NCBI GenBank assembly: GCA_964549475.1
Contig: CAZJXH010000081.1
Coordinates: forward strand, 1-13,832
DNA length: 13,832 nt
Direction: 5' to 3'
Source: JBBQKF01 sp964549475
Lineage (GTDB): Bacteria > Bacillota > Clostridia > Saccharofermentanales > UBA5734
The position numbers and the translations under genes are program-made. Positions 7,248 through 13,832 of the stretch are shown here, one piece after another. Every line of letters starts with the position of its first letter. Position 1 is the first letter of the stretch. Under the pieces are notes generated by a model that saw nothing but the letters and a program-made list of their open reading frames with translations, did not search any database and was not told the DNA's origin.

Positions 7248-8555
7248 TTGATTAATCTTGGTGCACTAAAAAATCTTTCCCGCGCAAAAAAATTCTTACG
7301 TGGAACCATTATTGCCGAAGCAGGCAGCAGTACAGAAATGTTTGTGGTGCTGAAAGGCGAGGTTGGCATTGTAATAAGCGACCAGAAACAGAATGTCAAC
7401 ATGATCGCCACAGTCGCTCCCGGAGATTTCTTCGGTGAAACCGCGCTGTTTTTAGAAAAAAAACCGTTATCCACCGCAATCGCACTCAATGATGTGATCG
7501 TGCTGCCGATTAACAAGGATAATGTAATAGGGTTTATCGGGGATGAGCCCGAAATCGCTTTTGAGATCATGAAAGAGATGTGCATCCGACTGGATCATAT
7601 CAATACTGCCTATGAAAAGCAAAACGGACATCCATGGGCGGAACCCCCATTGCCTTCTTTGGACATACCAGGATCAGAAGCCGCAAAGGTTGTAAAAACA
7701 AAGGAAGTCAAGACAAAAGTCCCCGCTGCCCCTTCTGCATCTGCTGCTTCCTCCTCTCCGACTCCGGCTCCGGCTCCGGCTCCGGCTGTGCAAGCACAGT
7801 CCCACAATGATGGATTCTCTCTCTTTCCTGAAGGGCACGGTGTTAATCAATTGCCGCTGCAGAAAGAGGACCAGACCTATTTGATGGACAAAAGCTATAC
7901 CTGTCCACTTTGCAAGAAAAGTTTCAAAGCACGGAAAGTCATTCCCTCCAAACTGATGGTGAATAGCACGGATCGGGATCTGCGCAACCACTTTGTAGGA
8001 ATCGAGCCTCTTTATTATGATATTGTAACTTGTCCACACTGTCTTTACAGCGCCGACACAAAAATGTTCGACAAGCTGGACAAACCGACCGGAGATCTTC
8101 TCCAGAAGCTGCAATCCCTCAGGTCCGAAGTCGGAACGGCTTTTACTGTCGACAAGACGACCTATTCTGTTTTTGCAGGATATTACCTTGCACTGCTGTG
8201 CGCTCCCAGATGTTTTGCAAAACATGATATGGAGACCGCAAAACTTCTGATGAAACTGAGCCGGATCTATCAGGACTGCGAGGATAAGGCAATGGAGGAT
8301 CAAACCGTAAAAAAGGCCCTTGACGCTTATATGTATGTCTACGAGAATATCGAAATCGAACCGAACCAGGAACAGCAGCTCTGTATTATCATGGGGGAGT
8401 TGTCGTTGAAACGGAACGATATCAAAAACGCAAAAAATTTCTTTTTCAAAGCAAAAATGGACAGAAATGGCACTCCTCTCCTGAAACGCCAGGCAGAAAA
8501 CCGGATCAGCGATATCCGTGATATCGAACAGTCGGTTCCGGACCAAAAAACGTAA
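7248..8555 (+). CDS. CRP-like cyclic-nucleotide-binding domain fused to a DUF2225 zinc-ribbon domain
   Basis: This 435-residue soluble protein begins with a CRP/FNR-type cyclic-nucleotide-binding fold (about 5-120: FLRGTIIAEAGSSTEMFVVL, then PGDFFGETALFLEKKPLSTAIAL). In the phosphate cassette Gly63-Glu64 is present, but the Arg that contacts the cyclic phosphate in CRP (Arg82) aligns with Leu74, so classical cAMP binding is doubtful. There is no CRP-type DNA-binding helix-turn-helix after it. A Pro/Ala-rich linker (about 158-182) follows, coded partly by a hexanucleotide repeat. The DUF2225 region starts near 215 with two CxxC pairs (Cys219/222 and Cys262/265), a likely zinc site, then helical TPR-like sequence to the end. 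Function is not known. The start is TTG with a strong SD. It lies 51 bp upstream of the HD-GYP gene in the same direction, suggesting one transcript and a role in the same signalling branch. Confidence 0.85.
   Translation: MINLGALKNLSRAKKFLRGTIIAEAGSSTEMFVVLKGEVGIVISDQKQNVNMIATVAPGDFFGETALFLEKKPLSTAIALNDVIVLPINKDNVIGFIGDEPEIAFEIMKEMCIRLDHINTAYEKQNGHPWAEPPLPSLDIPGSEAAKVVKTKEVKTKVPAAPSASAASSSPTPAPAPAPAVQAQSHNDGFSLFPEGHGVNQLPLQKEDQTYLMDKSYTCPLCKKSFKARKVIPSKLMVNSTDRDLRNHFVGIEPLYYDIVTCPHCLYSADTKMFDKLDKPTGDLLQKLQSLRSEVGTAFTVDKTTYSVFAGYYLALLCAPRCFAKHDMETAKLLMKLSRIYQDCEDKAMEDQTVKKALDAYMYVYENIEIEPNQEQQLCIIMGELSLKRNDIKNAKNFFFKAKMDRNGTPLLKRQAENRISDIRDIEQSVPDQKT
7763..7786 (+). repeat. Hexanucleotide tandem repeat (TCCGGC)x4 in the Pro/Ala linker
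   Basis: Four exact TCCGGC units encode alternating Pro and Ala in the linker between the cyclic-nucleotide-binding and DUF2225 domains. Unit gain or loss would change linker length without breaking the frame. Confidence 0.85.
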
Positions 8556-8606
8556 GAAAATCCCCGGAATTTCCAGTGAAGTAAATAAAGGCAGAGGTGG
8601 ATTATT

Positions 8607-9866
8607 ATGAATAAAATGAGAATCAATCTGGAAGAGCTTCTTGTCTGTCTTTCCAACGCGCAGGATCTTGTGTCGAATGATCTCACCATGCATCATCAAA
8701 AAGTTGCCTACATCGCTTTTCGCCTGGCAGAACAGTCCGGACTGACCATCAGTCAGAGAAAGGAGGCCTTTCTGGCGGCGCTGGTTCATGATATTGGCGC
8801 GCTTTCCATCGAAGAGATCCACGAAATCAGGGCGTTGAAACGCATGAATTTAAATGAACATGCATTCCGGGGAGCGAAACTTCTAGAGAAATCCAGACAT
8901 CTAAAAAAATCAAGCAAAATCATTCGGTTCCACCATGTTTCATGGGACTACGGGGAAGGAAGACAGTATAAAGGCACGGAAGTCCCTTTACTGAGCCATC
9001 TCCTCAATCTGTCGGATTACATTTGCACCAGGCTGTCGCCGAATCAGAACGTGATTACGCAATTGCCGGGGATTCTCTCGGATATCATCGAAAAAACCGA
9101 CTCGGTTTTTAAACCATCTTTTGTGGATGCGCTGCTTGAAATCAGTAAAAAAGAATATATCTGGCTGGATCTGGTATCCAGTTCTCCGATAAAAAAAATA
9201 CCGGATATCGGGGCGTTTAATATTTTGATTCTGGACACAGACGACGTGGTGGATCTGGCATCGGTCTTTTCCCAAATCATCGATTTCAGAAGCCGTTTCA
9301 CCTCGCGGCATTCCGCCGGAGTGGCGACTACAGCGGAGCTGCTTGCGGTATTAGCCGGATTGTCGCCGGATGAGTGTAAAATGATGAGCATCGCCGGGAA
9401 TTTGCATGACCTTGGTAAAATTGCCATTAGCAAAGAAGTATTGGAAAAGCCTGCCAAGCTCAACGAAGAGGAATTCAATGAAATGCGTTCCCATACCTAC
9501 TTTACATATAATCTCCTTGAACCGATCGAGCAATTCAAAACAATCAATATATGGGCATCTTTCCATCACGAACGATTGGATGGCAATGGCTATCCATTTC
9601 ATATCAAGGGCGAGAACCTTCCTCTGGGCTCAAGAATCATGGCCGTCGCCGATGTGTTTACCGCGATTACGGAGAACCGGCCATATCGGAAGGGAATGGA
9701 AGACGATCGTGCAAAAAAAGTCCTGAGGAATATGGTTGACAACGGTGGAATTGACGGAAGACTGGTGGAGCTTTTGATTGATCATTTCAAAGAGATCAAT
9801 GGATCCCGGGTTAAAGCGCAGGAAGAAGCCGCAAAACGGTATGAGAAATTCCTGAAGACAGAATGA
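8607..9866 (+). CDS. Tandem HD / HD-GYP domain protein, probable c-di-GMP phosphodiesterase
   Basis: This is a 419-residue soluble protein with two HD-type metal-dependent phosphohydrolase domains. The C-terminal domain (about 225-400) is a complete HD-GYP: His235, HDLGK at 267-271, His296, HHERLDGNGYP at 320-330, then MAVADVFTAITENRPYR. Family members hydrolyse c-di-GMP to pGpG or GMP. The N-terminal domain (about 25-190) has a similar layout (His29/His30, HDIG at 61-64, HH at 109-110, Asp138) but is degenerate: HDIGA lacks the Lys, and HHVSWDYGEG replaces the HHExxDGxGYP motif. It may be regulatory or have another substrate. No membrane segment, receiver or PAS domain is visible, so input may come through the N-terminal domain or the upstream CRP-like protein. 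The start is ATG 8607 with AGAGGTGG just upstream. It converges with the diguanylate cyclase gene across a 128-bp gap. Confidence 0.9.
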   Translation: MNKMRINLEELLVCLSNAQDLVSNDLTMHHQKVAYIAFRLAEQSGLTISQRKEAFLAALVHDIGALSIEEIHEIRALKRMNLNEHAFRGAKLLEKSRHLKKSSKIIRFHHVSWDYGEGRQYKGTEVPLLSHLLNLSDYICTRLSPNQNVITQLPGILSDIIEKTDSVFKPSFVDALLEISKKEYIWLDLVSSSPIKKIPDIGAFNILILDTDDVVDLASVFSQIIDFRSRFTSRHSAGVATTAELLAVLAGLSPDECKMMSIAGNLHDLGKIAISKEVLEKPAKLNEEEFNEMRSHTYFTYNLLEPIEQFKTINIWASFHHERLDGNGYPFHIKGENLPLGSRIMAVADVFTAITENRPYRKGMEDDRAKKVLRNMVDNGGIDGRLVELLIDHFKEINGSRVKAQEEAAKRYEKFLKTE

Positions 9867-9994
9867 ACTCCGGTTAAATTCCAATATGGTTGCGCTGGTG
9901 TCAATCGGAACACATACAGTATTCCTCATTCCACCGCCTTGCCCTACAGAAATTTTCCTCGACGGATAACATAAGCTTTAGAGGGAACAAAGTA

Positions 9995-11563
9995 CTAGTC
10001 TTTGTAGATACAGAAATTGTTCTTAATGTCGCTCTTTACCTGATACATTGCCTTATCGGCCTTTTTCAGCAAAACCTCGACATTGTCCCCATCCCGAGGA
10101 AACACGCTGAACCCGACGCTCGCATGAATATGCAGGGAGCCTTCGATGAAATTGAAGTCATCGTTGAAAATTGCCAGTATCTTATTCCCGATGACCTCGA
10201 TTTTCTCATCTTTTCCGACGCGAGGCAATACAATGGCAAATTCATCTCCTCCGATTCGCGAGATGATGTCGGATTCGCGCAATACATTTTTCAGCCTTTC
10301 CGCAACCCCGCAAAGCACCATATCTCCGGCATCGTGCCCATAAGTATCATTAATGGTCTTGAAATTGTCCAAGTCTAAAAAAACTACAGCTAAAAAGTCT
10401 CCGCACATTCTGGAATGAGCCAGTTCTTGTGAAAACAGGACCTGAAAGAAATTCCGGTTTGGCAATCCCGTCAGAGCATCATGGAAGGCTGCATGCTGGA
10501 TGATTTCTTCTGCGATTTTTCTCTCGGTAATGTCATAGATCTGAAGCAGCCATCCGATAAAATCCTTCTCGGAAATTTTAACATGGGCAAAGGAAACCTC
10601 ATAACAATTATGGATCCCCTTGTTCTCGAAATTAATTTCGCAAATCGCATCTTTTCCTTCTTTATAAATCCGAATCAAATCAGGAATGCCGCTCAGTTCA
10701 GTTTCGATCGAACGGCCGATCGGATTTTCCGATGCAAGATTCAACATTTTTCGGGCAGACGGATTGATATCCAGGAATCTGCCCGCATTATCAAATACAA
10801 TCATCCCGATCCGCATTTCCTGAATGATGATGGAACGGGCGATCGGAATGACATCAAACAAGCGATACCGCAAAATTCCCCAGGACATGATCAGTGCGGA
10901 TATTCCTAAAAAGGCTGGAGTAATATCAACAATAAATGGATTCAACCCTGAAATCTGCAACAGATTCGCAATCACAGGCATAAGGACAGCGATAAAAAGA
11001 AAGATGATCTGTTTCTGATACAATTTGATCTTTTCTTTGAATGCATTCGCAAGCTGAATCATGGTCATTATTGTGATCACATAATTACAGGCCGCGAACA
11101 CCCAGAAGAGCGGGCCATAGGTTTTTCCTATTGTTGAAAACGGACCGCTGGTGTCCAGAAAGACATTCTGACGGATCAGCCCGTGGAAATCATTGGTCCA
11201 TAATAGAACATTCACTGCGACAGGCGCAATGAAAAGCACGAAAGGCAGCCAGCGTCGCTGCAGCCAACTCTCGTGCCTCGTGAACTGAAGGGTCAGATAG
11301 AGATAGGACACAGGAATCAGCATGATCGGTACATATTGTATGTTGGCCCATATGATTTTGGTCGGCAAATCAACCGCTGCCATTTCCAGCGCCTGTGCTG
11401 CAATCCAGACTTCGGCCAGGGCCAATGTCAGCAAAAGGAAGCGTGCGCCCATTACGGAACGGTTTCTCGCAGCACAGACCATCAATGTTACGATCAGCAG
11501 TGTCAGAAACAAAGATACCCACAAATATGGAACAAATTGATAACTGATTGTCATCACCCGCAT
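9995..11563 (-). CDS. Membrane diguanylate cyclase: 7TM sensor, PAS, GGDEF
   Basis: This 522-residue protein is predicted to make c-di-GMP from two GTP. Residues about 8-235 contain seven or so hydrophobic helices in the pattern of the histidine-kinase N-terminal 7TM sensor, ending SWGILRYRLFDVIPIAR. A PAS domain follows at about 245-350 (MIVFDNAGRFLDINPSARKM, then DITERK). The GGDEF domain is about 355-520: HDALTGLPNR at 361-370, FLDLDNFKTINDTYGHDAGD with metal-binding Asp, GGDEF at 438-442, and SVGFSVFPRDGD. An RxxD inhibitory site (RESD, 429-432) lies exactly five residues before GGDEF, so product inhibition is expected. The active site looks complete. The start is ATG at 11563-11561 with no strong SD; Met4 is an alternative. 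The stop is TAG. It converges with the HD-GYP gene, giving opposing c-di-GMP activities. Confidence 0.92.
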   Translation of the reverse strand: MRVMTISYQFVPYLWVSLFLTLLIVTLMVCAARNRSVMGARFLLLTLALAEVWIAAQALEMAAVDLPTKIIWANIQYVPIMLIPVSYLYLTLQFTRHESWLQRRWLPFVLFIAPVAVNVLLWTNDFHGLIRQNVFLDTSGPFSTIGKTYGPLFWVFAACNYVITIMTMIQLANAFKEKIKLYQKQIIFLFIAVLMPVIANLLQISGLNPFIVDITPAFLGISALIMSWGILRYRLFDVIPIARSIIIQEMRIGMIVFDNAGRFLDINPSARKMLNLASENPIGRSIETELSGIPDLIRIYKEGKDAICEINFENKGIHNCYEVSFAHVKISEKDFIGWLLQIYDITERKIAEEIIQHAAFHDALTGLPNRNFFQVLFSQELAHSRMCGDFLAVVFLDLDNFKTINDTYGHDAGDMVLCGVAERLKNVLRESDIISRIGGDEFAIVLPRVGKDEKIEVIGNKILAIFNDDFNFIEGSLHIHASVGFSVFPRDGDNVEVLLKKADKAMYQVKSDIKNNFCIYKD

Positions 11564-11674
11564 TTTTCATATATTTTAGTAAAATTCTGTTTTTATACAA
11601 GAATAGATACTTGATGTATATTTTACACCATTAAACAGAATAAGTCGACTTTTTTATAGTTATGCAGGAAATTT

Positions 11675-11692
11675 GCTTACGAAAAGGAATGG
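11675..11692 (+). repeat. Conserved flank of palindromic element copy 2
   Basis: GCTTACGAAAAGGAATGG matches the reverse complement of 7105-7122 in 17 of 18 positions. It lies 18 bases upstream of the copy 2 palindrome, on the same relative side as in copy 1. This shows that the two units share more than their hairpins. Confidence 0.75.
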
Positions 11693-11710
11693 ATTCGTAA
11701 CAGATGGAAC

Positions 11711-11792
11711 ATGGGTGCAATATGGGGACGGTTCTTGTATTTCATTTTATTTCGTTTATGAAATACAAGAACCGTCCCCATATTGCACCCAT
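11711..11792 (+). repeat. Palindromic element, copy 2: perfect 35-bp inverted repeat with 12-nt loop
   Basis: The arms are 11711-11745 and 11758-11792 and are exact reverse complements. The loop 11746-11757 is the exact reverse complement of the copy 1 loop, so the two units point in opposite directions. Over the shared 32 bp the arms differ from copy 1 at three pairs, and all three are compensated on the other arm. It lies between the divergent diguanylate cyclase and histidine kinase genes, where it could also act on read-through transcription. Confidence 0.9.
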
Positions 11793-11797
11793 ATTGC

Positions 11798-11826
11798 ACT
11801 TTTGAAACAAAAGAACCGTCCCTATC
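11798..11826 (+). repeat. Third, half copy of the palindromic element
   Basis: AAACAAAAGAACCGTCCCTA within this stretch resembles the right arm of copies 1 and 2 (ACAAGAACCGTCCCCA), but no matching left arm exists. It directly follows copy 2 and ends just upstream of the histidine kinase promoter. It is best read as a degraded tandem copy. Confidence 0.65.
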
Positions 11827-11827
11827 T

Positions 11828-11859
11828 TTCCTGCTTTTCCGATGTTTCTGTGGTACAAT
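11828..11859 (+). promoter_or_regulatory. Probable extended -10 promoter of the sensor kinase gene
   Basis: TGGTACAAT provides an extended -10 (TGn plus TACAAT at 11854-11859). Only weak -35-like sequence (TTCCTG about 11828-11833) is visible, as is common for extended -10 promoters. The kinase ATG is 34 bp downstream of the -10. The site abuts the half repeat. Confidence 0.5.
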
Positions 11860-11893
11860 GAAGCTAAAAACAGACAGAATTCGGGAGCAAGGA

Positions 11894-13807
11894 ATGAAGA
11901 ACCGGTTTTTCAGCTTACAATACAAAATTTTGATTTTCTCATTTATTGTGATCATCATTCCTATTCTGACCATAGGGATTTTTTCTTATATGCAGTCCTC
12001 CAAAATCATTCAGCAGAAAGTAAGTATTTCAAACCTGAATACGGTCAGGCAAATTGGGGAAAGAATCGAGTTTATTTTCCAAGACACCCACGATATGTCC
12101 CTTTTTCTGATACAGAACGAAGAGGTCCGGAGCTTTTTCAAACTCGAAAATAAAAACGGAGAGGACAGCATCAGCGCGAAAAAAATCAATCTGGAAAAAT
12201 CGCTCCTGTATCTCATCAGCTCCAAGACCTATATCAATTCCATCTATTTTAAAGGCTTCAATGGCATTTCCATGGATACGAAAAACGCTTCCAATCCGAT
12301 GGACGAGGAAACCGAAAAACAGATTATCGGGCTGAAAGGCGGGTATGTCTGGAATATTGGGAAAATCATCAATTATGACGGATCTTCCACGAATGTTTTT
12401 TCGATGATTCGAGTGATTAACGATATGTATGAAATCACGAACAATCTCGCCATTATGAAAATCAATATCAGAGAGAGCAGCATATCTCAGATCTACAGTA
12501 GTGAATTTACTGAAAAACAGAACGATCTCATTATTGTTGATGCGAATAACCGGATTATTTCCGCCATGGACAAGAACCGACTGGGGCAGGAACTGGATGC
12601 GGACATATCGGACAGCAAATTGTATCCTTCAAAAGCAGGATATTTTCAGACAAGCCTCAAAGGGCAGGAGGATTTGATTACCTATTATGTTATCGAAAAC
12701 CTGAATTATAAAATCATCAACATTGTTCCTTTGAGTGGATTACTGAAAGAAAACCGTGTATTACAGGTGGTCATGCTGGGGGTGATGGGAGCCAGCCTGC
12801 TGATTTGCATCCTGGCGGTTTTCCTGTTTTCGATCAAAGTGCTGAGCCCATTGAAAAAGATGCGGCTGCAGATGAAAAAAATCGAAAATGAGGATTTCAA
12901 TGTGCAAATGACGATTTCCGGCAATGACGAAATCACCATGCTTGGAAGAAGCTTCAACAAAATGTCAGCCAGGCTGGAAGAACTCATCAACCAGGTCTAC
13001 CTGATCCAAATCAAGCAAAAAGAGGCGGAGCTTTCCGCCATCCAGTCGCAGATCAACCCGCACTTCCTGTATAATGCACTGGACACGATCTACTGGATGG
13101 GCCGGATGGAAAAAGCGTTTGAAACCAGCAAGCTTGTGGAGGCCCTGGCCAAGATGTTCCGTTTGAGCCTGAACAGCGGCAAGGAACTCACCCTTCTCCG
13201 GGATGAAGTGGATCATGTGCGGAACTACATGATCATTCAAAAAAAACGGTTCGGCGATCAGATCACGTTCGATATAGAGGTGGAGGAGGACCTGCTTGAA
13301 TGCCAGGTGATCAAACTGGTTCTGCAGCCGCTGGTGGAGAACGCGATTATCCATGGCATCGACAAGAAGGACGGGATGGGAAGCATTGCGGTATCGATCC
13401 GAAAAGAAGGGGAAAATCTGATCTATGAAATCAAAGACAATGGAATCGGGGTTGATATCGAGGAAATAAACCGGCTGCTGGAAAATGTAGGACAATCCAA
13501 CAGGGGCCTGGGAATCAAGAACGTGAATGACAGGCTGAAGCTCTATTTCGGGGAGCAATACGGGATTGCATTTTTTAGCGGGACGGGGGAGGGAACAACG
13601 GTGATTGTCAAACAGCCGTTTGTTATCAAAGGAAACGATGAAAGGAAGGAGATTGTTGTGGTTAATGTGCTGATTGTGGATGATGAAGCCGTGATCCGGG
13701 AAGGTATCATCAAGTCAATTGACTGGGGCACTTATGATGTAGCGAACGTCAGAGCGGCTTACAGTGGAGTAGAAGACTGGAAGTTTTTCAAAGACTCAAA
13801 ACTGTAA
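11894..13807 (+). CDS. YesM-type sensor histidine kinase, reading in frame into a response-regulator fragment
   Basis: The kinase part (residues 1 to about 588 of 637) has a transmembrane helix at about 11-33, an extracytoplasmic sensor region at about 34-288, a second helix at about 290-313 and a HAMP domain at about 314-366. The histidine-kinase domain then has the phospho-acceptor His390 in QSQINPHFLYNALD, the N box PLVENAIIHG (479-488), DNGIGVD (515-521) and NRGLGIKN (536-543). This is the His_kinase/HATPase layout of Gram-positive YesM kinases, usually paired with an AraC-type regulator and often next to sugar ABC transporters. After GEGTTVIVKQPF there is no stop; the frame runs into VNVLIVDDEAVIREG, the start of a response regulator. 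I chose ATG 11894 (GGGAG at 11883-11887, and it gives a normal N-terminus). An in-frame ATG at 11858 overlaps the -10 box, and starts further upstream lie in the repeat. Confidence 0.85.
   Translation: MKNRFFSLQYKILIFSFIVIIIPILTIGIFSYMQSSKIIQQKVSISNLNTVRQIGERIEFIFQDTHDMSLFLIQNEEVRSFFKLENKNGEDSISAKKINLEKSLLYLISSKTYINSIYFKGFNGISMDTKNASNPMDEETEKQIIGLKGGYVWNIGKIINYDGSSTNVFSMIRVINDMYEITNNLAIMKINIRESSISQIYSSEFTEKQNDLIIVDANNRIISAMDKNRLGQELDADISDSKLYPSKAGYFQTSLKGQEDLITYYVIENLNYKIINIVPLSGLLKENRVLQVVMLGVMGASLLICILAVFLFSIKVLSPLKKMRLQMKKIENEDFNVQMTISGNDEITMLGRSFNKMSARLEELINQVYLIQIKQKEAELSAIQSQINPHFLYNALDTIYWMGRMEKAFETSKLVEALAKMFRLSLNSGKELTLLRDEVDHVRNYMIIQKKRFGDQITFDIEVEEDLLECQVIKLVLQPLVENAIIHGIDKKDGMGSIAVSIRKEGENLIYEIKDNGIGVDIEEINRLLENVGQSNRGLGIKNVNDRLKLYFGEQYGIAFFSGTGEGTTVIVKQPFVIKGNDERKEIVVVNVLIVDDEAVIREGIIKSIDWGTYDVANVRAAYSGVEDWKFFKDSKL
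13642..13651 (+). promoter_or_regulatory. Shine-Dalgarno marking an internal start for the response regulator
   Basis: AAGGAAGGAG lies 6 bases before GTG at 13658, in the kinase reading frame, and exactly before the N-terminus expected for a response regulator. It suggests that the regulator is (or was) a separate gene with its own initiation. Confidence 0.65.
13658..13807 (+). pseudogene. Response regulator, N-terminal receiver fragment (broken)
   Basis: From GTG 13658 the product would begin VVNVLIVDDEAVIREGIIKSIDWGTY (split: VVNVLIVDDE, AVIREGIIKSIDW), the usual start of YesN/AraC-type response regulators paired with YesM kinases, with the acidic pair Asp-Asp of the phosphorylation pocket. 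Similarity continues through AAYSGVE and then stops near 13773. What follows (DWKFFKDSKL and a TAA at 13805-13807) does not resemble a receiver, and none of the other two frames restores it. The phospho-acceptor Asp and the output domain are absent. An insertion, a rearrangement or a chimeric contig end could explain it. Only about 60 bp remain to the window edge, so the cause cannot be seen. Confidence 0.7.
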
Positions 13808-13832
13808 GTCTTAATTACAGCCACTGCGATCC

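Noticed and set aside
7674..8822. Long minus-strand open frame of 382 codons
   Set aside because: It is antisense to the CRP-like/DUF2225 and HD-GYP genes, has no recognisable domain, and its Ser/Arg run simply mirrors the Pro/Ala repeat.
9867..9994. Bidirectional terminator between the convergent HD-GYP and GGDEF genes
   Set aside because: Only a weak 6-bp stem (ACAAAG/CTTTGT around 9987-10005) overlapping the cyclase stop is present, with no T-run; the 128-bp gap otherwise shows nothing recognisable.
11594..11620. Imperfect palindrome TATACAAG...CTTGATGTATA upstream of the diguanylate cyclase
   Set aside because: It could be an operator, but it is AT-rich, bulged and seen once; I cannot support a specific regulator.
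6996..11792. CRISPR-like array formed by the recurring GGGGACGG motifs
   Set aside because: The copies are few, palindromic, far apart and irregularly spaced, with no spacers or cas genes.
11783..11893. A longer N-terminus for the histidine kinase starting inside the repeat
   Set aside because: The extra residues are translated repeat and promoter sequence; ATG 11894 has an SD and gives a normal N-terminus with the first transmembrane helix at residue 11.

Overview
The window reads as a chromosomal or contig segment of a low-to-mid GC Gram-positive bacterium, most likely a member of Clostridia (Bacillota). The grounds are a V-type ATPase operon in the I-K-E-C-F-A-B-D order typical of Firmicutes (compare ntpIKECGABD of Enterococcus hirae), strong AGGAGG-like ribosome binding sites, GTG and TTG starts, a YesM-like sensor kinase, and a CRP-like/DUF2225 protein of a kind I associate with clostridia. 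The taxon is inferred from gene content and was not checked by any search.

Positions 1-6870 hold the V-ATPase operon on the plus strand. It comprises the 3' part of subunit I, proteolipid K, peripheral stalk E, C, F, catalytic A, nucleotide-binding B and central-stalk D, tightly packed with ATGA, 8-bp and TGATG junctions. Proteolipid K keeps every side-chain ligand of the E. hirae Na+ site, so the pump is probably sodium-coupled. Subunit B is interrupted by one in-frame amber codon at residue 324, upstream of the arginine finger, while the rest of its reading frame is intact and conserved. A hairpin terminator follows subunit D.

Positions 6871-7247 are non-coding and carry the terminator, a perfect 32-bp inverted repeat with a 12-nt loop, and a promoter. 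Positions 7248-9866 encode a CRP-like/DUF2225 zinc-finger protein and a tandem HD/HD-GYP protein, a probable c-di-GMP phosphodiesterase. Converging on them from the minus strand (9995-11563) is a 7TM-PAS-GGDEF diguanylate cyclase. A c-di-GMP breakdown enzyme and a synthesis enzyme thus lie side by side.

Positions 11564-11893 are non-coding and hold a second copy of the palindromic element in inverted orientation, a third half copy, and a promoter for a YesM-type sensor histidine kinase (start 11894). The kinase frame runs without a stop into the first residues of a response regulator, whose similarity ends abruptly near 13773, about 60 bp from the window edge.

The most interesting signals are the amber codon in atpB, the two oppositely oriented palindromes whose arm differences are all compensated and which bracket the c-di-GMP genes, and the stop-less kinase-regulator junction followed by a broken receiver domain. 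I did not find a clearly new multi-gene system.
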